Shown here: piece after piece, positions 41,995 to 49,543 of the stretch
How positions within the stretch are numbered: the stretch's first letter is position 1
Layout of the letters: every line of letters starts with the position of its first letter
NCBI GenBank assembly: GCA_015233655.1
Contig: JADFXI010000007.1
Span: forward strand, 4,103-53,645
Length of the DNA: 49,543 nt
From: Nitrospirota bacterium
Lineage (GTDB): Bacteria; Nitrospirota; Thermodesulfovibrionia; Thermodesulfovibrionales; Dissulfurispiraceae
Direction: 5' to 3'
Notes under the pieces: model-generated
What the model saw: the letters and a program-made list of their open reading frames with translations, nothing else
Told to the model about the DNA's origin: nothing
Database searches by the model: none
Made by a program: the position numbers and the translations under genes

Positions 41995-44115
41995 ATGGCA
42001 AAAGACGTAATGTTATTAGACGAGCTTAATCCTCAACAAAAAGAAGCTATCCTGTGTTCAAAGGGTCCGCTACTTGTTCTCGCAGGTGCAGGCAGCGGAA
42101 AGACCAGGGTAATAACTCACAAGTTTGCTCATCTCACAAAAAAGAAAAAGCTTTCCCCTTCACAGATCTTCACTGTAACATTCACTAATAAGGCCGCCGA
42201 TGAGATGAAGGACAGGATCTGCCGGTGCCTTGAAGACGACGTCAGGAACGCATGGATAGGCACATTTCACTCGCAGTGCAATAAAATATTGCGGAAAGAA
42301 ATAAGAGTGCTGGGTTATAAACCCGATTTCACCATCTATGATGATGACGATCAGTGCAACCTCGTGCGCCACATACTGAAGGAGTTCAACATATACGAGG
42401 CGCTTTACAAAGGGGTGTCTTCGAGAATAAGTATTCTCAAGTCATCGCTCATATCCCCGGAAGAGTTTCTGTCGCAGGGGGACGGCTTCAGCTTTGACGA
42501 GAAGCTCGGCAGGGTATACCTTAAATATCAGGCGGAGCTTAAACGTTGCAATGCCCTGGATTTCGATGACCTGATAATGCTTACCGCCAAATTATTCGAC
42601 GAGCACCCGAAGGTACTCGCAAAATATACTGATATGTTCCCCTATATTCTCGTGGATGAGTTCCAGGATACCAACCTCGCTCAGTACCGCCTCCTGCAAC
42701 TAATGGCGTCATCGCACCGGAATGTCTGCGCTGTCGGAGACGATGACCAGAGCATCTACAAATTCAGAGGCGCTGATGTCAGCAATATCCTTAATTTTGA
42801 AAAAGATTTCCCAGATGCCCAGGTCATAAAGCTTGAGCAGAATTATCGCTCGACCCAGAACATTCTCGACGTTTCCGGCAGTGTCATCGCAAAAAACAAG
42901 AACAGGAAGCAAAAGAAACTTTGGACCGATAAGGGCTGCGGAGAAAAAATTATTTATTGCAGGCTCAATACTGAGGATGACGAGGCAAAATACGTTGCGC
43001 GCACCATCAAAGACCTTTACCTGAAGAACAATTATGACTACGACAGCTTTGCGATTTTATACAGGGTAAACCTTCAGGCGCGGGCCATCGAAGATGCGCT
43101 CCGTGAGGAGGGCATTCCCTATAACGTGCTGAGCGGGATCAGCTTTTATCACAGGCGCGAGATAAAGGACATCGTTTCATACATGAGGCTTGTTGTGAAC
43201 CATGATGACAATGTGAGCCTTAGGCGCATTATCAACAGCCCGCCGAGAAATATAGGAGTCGCGACCCTGTCGAAGATAGAGAGTGAAGCAAGGAAGAACG
43301 GCGTCAGTCATCTGGCTGCGGCCCAGGCACTTATGAAGTCAAATTCACTGGCGGCGTCTGTTAAAGAGAAATTAGGCGAATTCATCAAAATTATAAATCA
43401 TCTGACTGCCGCCAATTACAAGACTGCCGGCGATATGATTAAGGACATTGTCGAAGTCACGGGGTATATAGAAGATATCGAGGAAGAGCGCCTGCAGAAC
43501 ATAATGGAACTGAGCGCCTCCGGCGATACGATGCCTGTAAAAGATTTTATTGAAAAGACTTCCTTGACGCCGTCGCCGCTTAACGGTTCCGCTCCTGTCA
43601 GGGTTGCCGTGTCGCTTATGACGCTGCACAGCGCAAAAGGGATGGAATTCCCGGTCGTGTTTATCGTCGGTCTCGAAGAGGGCATCCTCCCCTATTTTAA
43701 GGCCGTAGGTGAAGAAGCCGAAATGCATGAGGAGAGAAGGCTTTTCTATGTCGGCATGACCAGGGCGAAGGACATCCTCTGTCTTGCCAGTGCAAAGAAA
43801 AGGAAGCTATATTCAAAAATGCAGGACCAGGAGCCTTCGCGTTTCCTGAATGATATGCCCAAGAATTGCTGCCACTGGGTCGAGAAAACAGCTGAAGTCC
43901 AGAGGGCATCAGTTCCACCCAGGCCGGTTAAGATTTCTCCGCAAAGGACTGCCCTTCCTTATGTTGTGGGAAGCAAGGTGAACCATCCATCGTGGGGTGT
44001 AGGCATCGTCCGCGACTGCTGCGGTGACGGCGATGACCTCAAGGTGACGGTAAACTTTTCTAGTGTTGGTCTGAAACGCCTTTCCGTCAGGCATGCGCAA
44101 CTCGAAAAAATTTAG
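41995..44115 (+). CDS. UvrD/PcrA-type superfamily 1 DNA helicase
   Basis: 706 residues from the ATG at 41995. Motif order: LNPQQKEAI (Q motif), GAGSGKT (Walker A, Lys36), FTNKAADEMK (Ia), YILVDEFQDTN (II), GDDDQSIYKFRGAD (III), QNYRSTQNIL (IV), VSLMTLHSAKGMEFPVVFIVG (V) and EERRLFYVGMTRAK (VI). C-terminal region with WGVGIVRDCCGDG fits PcrA-type. Unwinds DNA in repair or replication restart. No Shine-Dalgarno is visible; starts at 41983 (TTG) and 42010 (ATG) are also possible. Confidence 0.95.
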   Translation: MAKDVMLLDELNPQQKEAILCSKGPLLVLAGAGSGKTRVITHKFAHLTKKKKLSPSQIFTVTFTNKAADEMKDRICRCLEDDVRNAWIGTFHSQCNKILRKEIRVLGYKPDFTIYDDDDQCNLVRHILKEFNIYEALYKGVSSRISILKSSLISPEEFLSQGDGFSFDEKLGRVYLKYQAELKRCNALDFDDLIMLTAKLFDEHPKVLAKYTDMFPYILVDEFQDTNLAQYRLLQLMASSHRNVCAVGDDDQSIYKFRGADVSNILNFEKDFPDAQVIKLEQNYRSTQNILDVSGSVIAKNKNRKQKKLWTDKGCGEKIIYCRLNTEDDEAKYVARTIKDLYLKNNYDYDSFAILYRVNLQARAIEDALREEGIPYNVLSGISFYHRREIKDIVSYMRLVVNHDDNVSLRRIINSPPRNIGVATLSKIESEARKNGVSHLAAAQALMKSNSLAASVKEKLGEFIKIINHLTAANYKTAGDMIKDIVEVTGYIEDIEEERLQNIMELSASGDTMPVKDFIEKTSLTPSPLNGSAPVRVAVSLMTLHSAKGMEFPVVFIVGLEEGILPYFKAVGEEAEMHEERRLFYVGMTRAKDILCLASAKKRKLYSKMQDQEPSRFLNDMPKNCCHWVEKTAEVQRASVPPRPVKISPQRTALPYVVGSKVNHPSWGVGIVRDCCGDGDDLKVTVNFSSVGLKRLSVRHAQLEKI

Positions 44116-44125
44116 CTGATCTGAA

Positions 44126-44413
44126 ATGAAGATAACCGAAGATGAAGTAAGGCATATTGTAAAACTCGCAAGGCTCACTCTCTCTGAAGAGGAGTTGCAG
44201 ACCTACAGCGGGCAGCTGAACACGATCATCGGGCATGTTGAACAGTTAAGCGTACTGGACACCGGCGGAATCGAACCAACTTCGCATGTGCTTCCTATTA
44301 CGAATGTCATGAGGAACGATCTGGCCGCGCCGTCTCTTTCAAATGAGGATGCGTTGAAAAACGCTCCTGAACCGGTTGATAAATTTTACAGGGTCCCCAA
44401 GATCATAGAATAA
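44126..44413 (+). CDS. gatC: Asp-tRNA(Asn)/Glu-tRNA(Gln) amidotransferase subunit C
   Basis: 95 residues. ITEDEVRHIVKLARLTLSEEE start and the DTGGIEPTSHVLP middle are diagnostic; the C-terminus DKFYRVPKIIE matches the family end. Stabilises GatA in the GatCAB complex that amidates Glu-tRNA(Gln). The gatA and gatB genes are not here. Ten bases separate it from the helicase stop. Confidence 0.95.
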   Translation: MKITEDEVRHIVKLARLTLSEEELQTYSGQLNTIIGHVEQLSVLDTGGIEPTSHVLPITNVMRNDLAAPSLSNEDALKNAPEPVDKFYRVPKIIE

Positions 44414-44439
44414 ACGCCTAGTGCAAACAGGATTCCGAC

Positions 44440-44796
44440 ATGTTTAGATGTTTTTTGCAATCAAAAATACATATGGCGACAGTGACCGAATCGAACCTTT
44501 CCTATGAGGGCAGCATTACCATTGACAGTGAACTCATGGAACTGGCCGGCATAATACCATACGAGCAGGTCACGATCAGCAATCTCAACAACGGCGAGCG
44601 CTTTGAAACATATGCCATACCCGGTAAAGCCGGTTCTCGCGAATTCTGCCTGAACGGCCCCACGGCCCGGAAGGGAATCGTGGGTGACAAGATCATTGTT
44701 TTCTCATACTGCTGGCTGGGAGAAGAGGAAATAAAGGCTTTCGGGCCTGTGATTGTCAAACTCGACGGCAATAACAACCCAGCAAAAGACAAGTAA
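44440..44796 (+). CDS. panD: Aspartate 1-decarboxylase
   Basis: 118 residues. Pyruvoyl enzyme making beta-alanine for pantothenate and CoA. The processing site YEGSITID (Gly24-Ser25) is conserved, with an N-terminus FLQSKIHMATVTESN typical of the family and a terminal TARKGIVGDKIIVFSY. The full-length match supports ATG 44440. It converges with the gspN gene, with nine bases between stops. Confidence 0.95.
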   Translation: MFRCFLQSKIHMATVTESNLSYEGSITIDSELMELAGIIPYEQVTISNLNNGERFETYAIPGKAGSREFCLNGPTARKGIVGDKIIVFSYCWLGEEEIKAFGPVIVKLDGNNNPAKDK

Positions 44797-44805
44797 ATTA
44801 GTAGA

Positions 44806-45603
44806 TTAAAACGGCAGGTTGCTGTTGATGGGGATTGAATAAAAACCCGGTGAGACCTTGTAGTTTTCCAATAGATAGAATAACGGGTTGCTCGCCGTAA
44901 ACGTCCTGTCAGGCATGAGTTCCATAGTCAGATTTGTGGCCCCGCTCGTTATCAACCCCTTGATTCTTGCATAAATGCCTCTGCCTTCGAATGTAAAAGA
45001 TACGACCTTCAACACGCCGCTGCTGATCGAAAATGCCCCCCTGGCGCTATCGAACAGCTCCAGCGGTACAGAGGCCCCGCCGAAGACCCCGGACTTTAAT
45101 GCCATCTCTCTGATATCGAGTCTGGTATTGCCTTCTCCATTGTCGAGGCTTAAGCCTCCGGAAAGCACTCCCTTTCCGTCCAGCCCTATAAGGACAAAGA
45201 AAGGCATTTCTTCGAGGTGTGCATTTCTGATATCCAGACCGACATGGTTTTTCCCTTTAATTAGATCCATCCTGCCGTTGATCGTTCCGCCGCCTATATT
45301 GCCGCTAAAATAGAGAGTAAGCCTCATCATGAGCAGTGAAAGAGGGTTTATTCTGCCGGTTGCGTTTTCTATCGAAAGCAGCGCGTTGCCCGATTTTTTT
45401 AATTCTATACGTTCCAGCGACAGATTAAAAAACAGTCCTTTTTTCAGATGGGTGACTTGAATGCTCATATTGCCGTCTTTGAGGGAATTCTCGATCAGGT
45501 CCGAAATTACACTGTCCGGAATCGCAATGTACCACATTCCGCAGAGAAGAATAATGGCAGCTACCGGCACATACAGGAAAAAGGCGACACGCGGCAGTTT
45601 CAT
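44806..45603 (-). CDS. gspN: Type II secretion protein GspN
   Basis: 265 residues. The ATG at 45603 overlaps the gspI stop (ATGA). One N-terminal membrane helix (VAFFLYVPVAAIILLCGMWYI) is followed by an AsmA-like beta-rich domain with DGNMSIQVTHLKKGLFFNLS and SGNIGGGTINGRMDL. GspN is an inner-membrane-anchored component of some T2SS; it closes this four-gene unit. Confidence 0.8.
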   Translation of the reverse strand: MKLPRVAFFLYVPVAAIILLCGMWYIAIPDSVISDLIENSLKDGNMSIQVTHLKKGLFFNLSLERIELKKSGNALLSIENATGRINPLSLLMMRLTLYFSGNIGGGTINGRMDLIKGKNHVGLDIRNAHLEEMPFFVLIGLDGKGVLSGGLSLDNGEGNTRLDIREMALKSGVFGGASVPLELFDSARGAFSISSGVLKVVSFTFEGRGIYARIKGLITSGATNLTMELMPDRTFTASNPLFYLLENYKVSPGFYSIPINSNLPF

Positions 45604-45962
45604 TTCTTTATATTTTCTCTCAGTTCGGTAAGTTTTACGTTTTCTTTGTCTCTCGACACAGTGACCCACATCTCCGACAGACCGGGATACGAGGAGTCTT
45701 TTATTCCGGTTTCATAGCGATATGAAGCATATGGATCAGGGAAAGAGCCTTTCCTTGAAGCCGGTATCTGTTCCATTTCCGACATCTTGTTTCTTGCCAG
45801 CATCGTCGCAACAGTGACAAACTCATGCTTTTCCGCTATGCCCAGATGATAATTCAGCGAATAAAGCACAGTGACGAGCAGACTGCCAATGATAGCGAGC
45901 GCAACCATAATCTCCAACAAAGTAAATCCGCCAGTTTTCTTTACGAAACGGTCACTCGTCAT
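45600..45962 (-). CDS. gspI: Type II secretion minor pseudopilin GspI
   Basis: 120 residues. Prepilin leader MTSDRFVKKTGG cut before FTLLEIMVALAI (Glu5 present), then a C-terminal domain with SEMEQIPASRKGSFPD. It belongs to the tip pseudopilins of T2SS. Overlaps gspH by 11 bases. Confidence 0.85.
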   Translation of the reverse strand: MTSDRFVKKTGGFTLLEIMVALAIIGSLLVTVLYSLNYHLGIAEKHEFVTVATMLARNKMSEMEQIPASRKGSFPDPYASYRYETGIKDSSYPGLSEMWVTVSRDKENVKLTELRENIKK

Positions 45963-46410
45963 CGGTGATTTTGGCCCTCCCGCTGATAGCGTTTAGCGTA
46001 ACAGTCATCGCCTTTTTATCATTTTTCAGATGTACAGATATGTTTTCCGTGATTCCGAGCGGCCCGAAAAAAACAGTCACCTGGCCTTCTTTGATATCGC
46101 CTTTCGATTGCAACTCGACGCCGGCCAAACTTTTCACTTGTTCGCTTTTTTCACCGTCAGGACCCAGCCACGACATGGAACCCTCCTGAATATCGAACTT
46201 CAGGGACAATATTTTCTTGGTGGATATCGAGCTGTCATTAAGATAGCGAAGTAAAGAGGCCATTTTTCTTGCTTCGGACTTCAGCCTGTTATCGCCTGAT
46301 CTGAAAAATGACGGTAATACGACGGCTGTCAGCAGGGAGATAATGAACACTACTGCCATAAGCTCAATAAGCGTGAATCCTGAAGGCCGTCGATTGGTGA
46401 GCTTCAGCAT
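45952..46410 (-). CDS. gspH: Type II secretion pseudopilin GspH
   Basis: 152 residues. Prepilin signal RPSG/FTLIELMAVVFII with Glu5, followed by a GspH/FimT domain (DNRLKSEARKMASLLRYLND). Sits six bases downstream of gspD, so they are cotranscribed. Confidence 0.85.
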   Translation of the reverse strand: MLKLTNRRPSGFTLIELMAVVFIISLLTAVVLPSFFRSGDNRLKSEARKMASLLRYLNDSSISTKKILSLKFDIQEGSMSWLGPDGEKSEQVKSLAGVELQSKGDIKEGQVTVFFGPLGITENISVHLKNDKKAMTVTLNAISGRAKITDDE

Positions 46411-46416
46411 TGTAAT

Positions 46417-48462
46417 CTATTTATTCTCTGGGTGCTCCGTGGTTGTTTGTTGTTGTGAAGTGTCGAATGCCTTCTGTTTGTCCCTGGTAATCTCAGCAAG
46501 CCTTTCATCTTCCTTGATGATATGTGGGTTGAGGAAGACGATCAGGTTGGTCTTGTTCTTTGTAATGGACCTGGTCTTGAAGAGCCACCCCAATACCGGT
46601 ATGTCCCCGAATATAGGCATCTTTGTCACTGATTCCTCGTCATTGTCCTGTATCAGGCCGCCTATGACTACTATCTCATTGTCCTTCACCACTACCGAGG
46701 TCTTCGTGGAACGCTTCGTTATCGTCGGCCCCAGGCTGACGGTAAGTGCGTCAGACTGGCTCTGCACCGAGGATATCTCCGTGTATACGTCAAGCTTCAC
46801 ATGGTTGCCTTCGGTTATCTGAGGGTTTATTTTCATTATTATTCCCACGTCCTGACGTACTATGGAATTCAGTATGCCGGAGTTCAGGGTGCCGCTGGTC
46901 GTTGTGGCATTGGCTACGCTCGTCTGGCTCTGCGATATGAACGGTACGTTCTCTCCTACCAGTATCTCCGCGTCCTTGTTGTCTGACGTCAGTATCTGCG
47001 GTGTCGAAAGCACTTTGACCGTGTCTTTGAAGTCGCTCAGGTTGAAGAGGGCCGCATACCCCGGCACCGATAGGGTGCTGGTGCTTATGCTGCCGTCGCT
47101 GTTGGTCGTGGTCAGAGGTACGCTGATATACTTGCCGAGCCCTCCAATTGTGGCCCCTGCAAGTCCCTGTATGACGTTCTGTATCGCTGTCTGGTCTATG
47201 GTGCCGACCCCGCCTATTACTATTGGGCGACCGTTCTTCTGGGCCGTGGCCCTCCACTGGGCCCCAAGACTCTGCAGCTTGTCGATGGAGGCCTCCAGTA
47301 TCATGGCCTCTACATACACCTGTCTCCTTCTCTTGTCCAACTGCTTTATGACCTGCGATATGTTGGCGTAATCAGCCGGAGAGGCCACTACTATCAGTGA
47401 GTTGGATGCCTTGTCGGCTGTGATCGTTATTCCGCCCGCTACTTCAAACGGTGATACCTGCGCACCCCCTGGTGCGGCCTTCTGCCCCTGGCTGCCCTTG
47501 ATTATGCCTTCCAGTACTTTAGCCAGTTCGGTGGCATCGGCATTCTCCAGCAGGTATACGTTTATCCTGCCCTGGGCTTCCGGTGACGGTACGTCCAGCA
47601 GCCTTATGAGGGACTTCATTGTCTGCCTCATCGAGGCGTCCCCAAACAGTATTACCGCGTTCAGCCTTTGGTCCGCTATCGCCGTGGCCCCTTCTGCTAC
47701 AGGCTGCCCCGGCACTCCCCTTGTCCTGGCTTTGCTCATGCCGTCGTTAAGGGTCTTGGCTACATTGTCGGCACCTGAATATTTGAGGGGTATTACCTCA
47801 GGCAGGTCTGTTACCGAGGGCTTGTCTATCATCTCCACCAACGACAGGATCTTCTCTATGTTCAGCCCTGAATCCACTACCAGCAGCAGGTTGCCGGGGC
47901 CAAAGGTGGATATGTAGCCGTCTTTGGATATCAGGGGCTGCAATAGTTTCAGCGTCTCTTCCGGTGATATGCTCTTCAGCGCTATAAGCCTCGCTATGTA
48001 GCTTTCGTTGACGCGCTCGCCGTCCCTGGATACGCGCATGCCCCTCTGCTTGGCCTCTGTCGCGGGCACTATCTTGTATGCGTTTACTCCCGACGGCAGT
48101 ACGGTGAAGCCCTTTAGCTCCAGCACCGAGGTGAACAGATTGTATGCGTCGTCTACAGACAGCTTAGACGGAGCCACTATGGTTATCTTGCCTTTGACAC
48201 GCTCGTCAAAGATGAAGTTCTTGCCGGTTATCTCGCTGATGAATTTGGTGACTGCCGCCAGGTCTACGTCTACAAAGTTGAAGGTCGCTTCGCGGGATTT
48301 CTTTCCACCCCGAAAAGTCTCCGACTTTCCGGGGACCCCGTCACTGCCTTTGAGAGTCTGTGACTTCTCGGGGACCCCCTCGTCGGCCGCGTATGAATTG
48401 CCTGAAAACAATACCATACACGCCAGGATTAGTATTATTGAATGATTTCTAAAATTTCTCAT
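46417..48462 (-). CDS. gspD: Type II secretion outer-membrane secretin GspD
   Basis: 681 residues. Signal peptide (IILILACMVLFSGNSYA), N0 domain (TFNFVDVDLAAVTKFISEITG), N1-N3 repeats (RLIALKSISPEETLKLLQPL, DLPEVIPLKYSGADNVAKTL, LENADATELAKVLEG), then the secretin core with LVGENVPFISQSQTS and VPVLGWLFKTRSITKNKTN-like end (GDIPVLGWLFKT). The start ATG 48462 follows an extended -10 by seven bases with no Shine-Dalgarno. Between signal and N0 a 12-13 residue motif is repeated (VPEKSQTLKGSDG / VPGKSETFRGGKK). Confidence 0.95.
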   Translation of the reverse strand: MRNFRNHSIILILACMVLFSGNSYAADEGVPEKSQTLKGSDGVPGKSETFRGGKKSREATFNFVDVDLAAVTKFISEITGKNFIFDERVKGKITIVAPSKLSVDDAYNLFTSVLELKGFTVLPSGVNAYKIVPATEAKQRGMRVSRDGERVNESYIARLIALKSISPEETLKLLQPLISKDGYISTFGPGNLLLVVDSGLNIEKILSLVEMIDKPSVTDLPEVIPLKYSGADNVAKTLNDGMSKARTRGVPGQPVAEGATAIADQRLNAVILFGDASMRQTMKSLIRLLDVPSPEAQGRINVYLLENADATELAKVLEGIIKGSQGQKAAPGGAQVSPFEVAGGITITADKASNSLIVVASPADYANISQVIKQLDKRRRQVYVEAMILEASIDKLQSLGAQWRATAQKNGRPIVIGGVGTIDQTAIQNVIQGLAGATIGGLGKYISVPLTTTNSDGSISTSTLSVPGYAALFNLSDFKDTVKVLSTPQILTSDNKDAEILVGENVPFISQSQTSVANATTTSGTLNSGILNSIVRQDVGIIMKINPQITEGNHVKLDVYTEISSVQSQSDALTVSLGPTITKRSTKTSVVVKDNEIVVIGGLIQDNDEESVTKMPIFGDIPVLGWLFKTRSITKNKTNLIVFLNPHIIKEDERLAEITRDKQKAFDTSQQQTTTEHPENK

Positions 48463-48469
48463 TCCAATA

Positions 48470-48478
48470 AGTATAGCA
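48470..48478 (-). promoter_or_regulatory. Extended -10 promoter of gspD
   Basis: TGCTATACT on the minus strand, seven bases before the gspD ATG. It predicts transcription starting at or one base from the start codon, so a leaderless mRNA. The -35 region has only a weak TTGCCC at a long spacing. Confidence 0.4.
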
Positions 48479-48617
48479 CAGCTCATAGGGCTAAGGGCAA
48501 AAAGCCATAACTGCATGAAATTAGTCTTGTTTTGCCGCTATAGGCCGGTCTGTACGCTTATAAGAAAAACTAAATAGCCTATAAAATAAAAGAAATTGTA
48601 TTTGGTGGTTCGTTACC

Positions 48618-48645
48618 TTGACAATACTGTATGCATTGCTATAAT
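48618..48645 (+). promoter_or_regulatory. Strong promoter of the lipoprotein gene
   Basis: TTGACA and TATAAT, both full consensus, with a 16-base spacer and an extended TG before the -10. Transcription would start near 48652, leaving about 170 bases of leader before the lipoprotein ATG. Confidence 0.7.
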
Positions 48646-48682
48646 TTTAAGACTGCAGTATTTTGTAGGGGGTTTTAGCCAA

Positions 48683-48754
48683 ATGTGTCAGTTCATAAAT
48701 ACGGCGGCGTGCGAATGCAAAAAGAATAGGGGAGGTGAAGCGAAAAAAATATAG
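48683..48754 (+). CDS. Possible 23-residue Cys-rich leader peptide
   Basis: Lies in the long leader. Preceded by AGGGGG at about ten bases, it encodes MCQFINTAACECKKNRGGEA and a short basic end, with three Cys. No family recognised. Could be a regulatory leader peptide or a tiny protein; its ATG is far enough from the lipoprotein start to allow attenuation-type control. The rest of the 48517-48820 gap contains only promoters and an imperfect palindrome (GAGTTAATAACTC) before the lipoprotein ribosome-binding site. Confidence 0.3.
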   Translation: MCQFINTAACECKKNRGGEAKKI

Positions 48755-48820
48755 CAGGCAAAAGGGGAATAGATAAATTCTCTTGGAGTTAATAACTCAA
48801 AAAAAAGGAGAGAGAAAGAC

Positions 48821-49543
48821 ATGAAGCAAAGCTTGGTATTGAGAAACAAGTATATTGTAGTAGCAGCTTTCTTTGTTTTGGTTCTTTCGATGTTGCTGGG
48901 CTGTAGCGGCAGCACAGGCCCGCAGGGCCCGGCTGGCGCATCAGGAACATCAGCAGGGGGAACAGGTACCGTATCAGGTACAGTCACATCATCCTCAGGC
49001 GCAGTACTTTCAGGGATTACAGTAGCAGCCTATTTAAGCACAGGCGGTACGACGGCTAAGGCTTTGGCGGATCCGAACCAGAATTACCAGAGGGCCAAGG
49101 CGCATTCATCAACTGACACACCGGTTGCAACAGCAACAACCGATTCAAGCGGAAAATACTCATTGACCCTTGCCCAGGGAGTTTATGACATAGTCTTCAC
49201 CGACCCCAAGGGGGCATACACACTAGGTTCTATGTCTAACTATTCAGTAACAGGCGGCGGCAGCTATACCGTTAGCGCAGGCCTGGGAGCTTCAGTGTCC
49301 GTTAATACGGCGTCGGCAGCAGCCCCTAGTGTTACGGTGACAAATAACGGTAATACCGTTGGCTCTTCTTCAAGCGCAACAAATCCATTGAATCTGAAGG
49401 GCACGAGCGAAGTCGGATACGGCGCAACAGTGACTCTTGTTGCTCAGGCCACCAGTTCACTTTCGAACGCAACATTGTCATATGCATGGAAATCATCATA
49501 TCCCAGCAACCCTGGCGGCACGAATAAAACCCTTGTTGTAGGC
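48821..49543 (+). CDS. Surface lipoprotein with collagen-like tract and repeat domains, 3' end outside window
   Basis: 241 codons, open to the edge. AAGGAG ten bases upstream supports ATG 48821. N-terminal signal VVAAFFVLVLSMLLGC has a lipobox with Cys28. A short collagen-like stretch GPQGPAGASG follows, then a carboxypeptidase-regulatory-like or peptidase-unrelated beta domain (GTVSGTVTSSSGAVLSGITV) with DSSGKYSLTLAQGVYDIVFTD, and later a PKD/Ig-like piece (YGATVTLVAQATSSLSNATL and SYAWKSS). Such starts belong to large outer-membrane adhesins or extracellular cytochromes; the C-terminus decides and is not seen. The T2SS genes next door could export it. Confidence 0.85.
   Translation, partial: MKQSLVLRNKYIVVAAFFVLVLSMLLGCSGSTGPQGPAGASGTSAGGTGTVSGTVTSSSGAVLSGITVAAYLSTGGTTAKALADPNQNYQRAKAHSSTDTPVATATTDSSGKYSLTLAQGVYDIVFTDPKGAYTLGSMSNYSVTGGGSYTVSAGLGASVSVNTASAAAPSVTVTNNGNTVGSSSSATNPLNLKGTSEVGYGATVTLVAQATSSLSNATLSYAWKSSYPSNPGGTNKTLVVG

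Noticed and set aside
48652-48820. Cyclic-di-GMP (GEMM) riboswitch in lipoprotein leader
   Set aside because: The characteristic GCACAGGGCAAACC and GACGCAAAGCC blocks are not present.

Overview
ORGANISM. The window looks like a chromosomal contig of an anaerobic or microaerophilic, respiratory bacterium. Two NrfD/iron-sulfur/multihaem cytochrome modules, a Rieske/cytochrome b pair with a pentahaem cytochrome, class II (GspD-type) secretion genes and an arsenosugar cluster together suggest the Nitrospirota (Thermodesulfovibrionia-like) or a related lineage. This assignment is inferred from gene content only; no rRNA or phylogenetic marker was analysed. LAYOUT. 1-7536 (+): the end of an FAD oxidoreductase, a B12-binding radical SAM protein, then a compact arsenosugar-type set: ArsS, an MsrA-MsrB fusion, two small glycosyltransferases and a flavin disulfide oxidoreductase. 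The annotated stop of arsS is best read as a selenocysteine UGA, with a SECIS-like hairpin behind it and an in-frame TAA at 3598-3600. 7559-11773 (+): YtxH-like protein, DUF1189 membrane protein, DJ-1/PfpI protein, a CoA-transferase fused to an acetyltransferase, and MarC. 11754-15318 (-): aroK, aroB, PhoB-like regulator, PhoR-like kinase in one coupled operon. 15385-18623: secreted nuclease-like protein, bacteriohaemerythrin with a sigma-54-type promoter, glucose-6-phosphate isomerase, an unannotated 45-residue membrane protein, and AtpI/AtpZ. 18836-22203 (+): Rieske protein, b6-type cytochrome b, membrane-anchored pentahaem cytochrome c and a tRNA-dihydrouridine synthase. 22224-29042 (-): an 11-haem NapC-like cytochrome, a tetrahaem cytochrome, a Tat-exported ferredoxin and NrfD, then after a hairpin a second tetrahaem cytochrome, ferredoxin and an NrfD protein fused to two CBS domains. 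29120-30958 (-): hemL and a small membrane protein. 31134-31689 (+): a RHH/RelE toxin-antitoxin pair under a palindromic operator. 31899-37133 (+): acyltransferase-like protein, a small exported protein, a radical SAM protein of the UDG-linked type, MTA phosphorylase, and a membrane TPR protein. 37253-44796 (+): yebC, DUF502, glmU, glmS, uvrD/pcrA, gatC, panD. 44806-48462 (-): gspD-gspH-gspI-gspN. 48618-49543 (+): a near-consensus promoter, a long leader with a 23-codon Cys-rich ORF, and the start of a large surface lipoprotein that runs off the window. HOW THE PARTS WORK TOGETHER. The 18-29 kb segment is a quinone/cytochrome c electron-transfer island: quinol oxidation at cytochrome b/Rieske and quinone-interacting NrfD proteins, joined to periplasmic ferredoxins and cytochromes with 24 CxxCH motifs in total. 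hemL (haem precursor synthesis) sits next to it. The first 7.5 kb makes and repairs modified metabolites (organoarsenic sugars, methionine sulfoxide). The remaining stretches are mostly housekeeping. No tRNA, rRNA, CRISPR array or insertion sequence was recognised.
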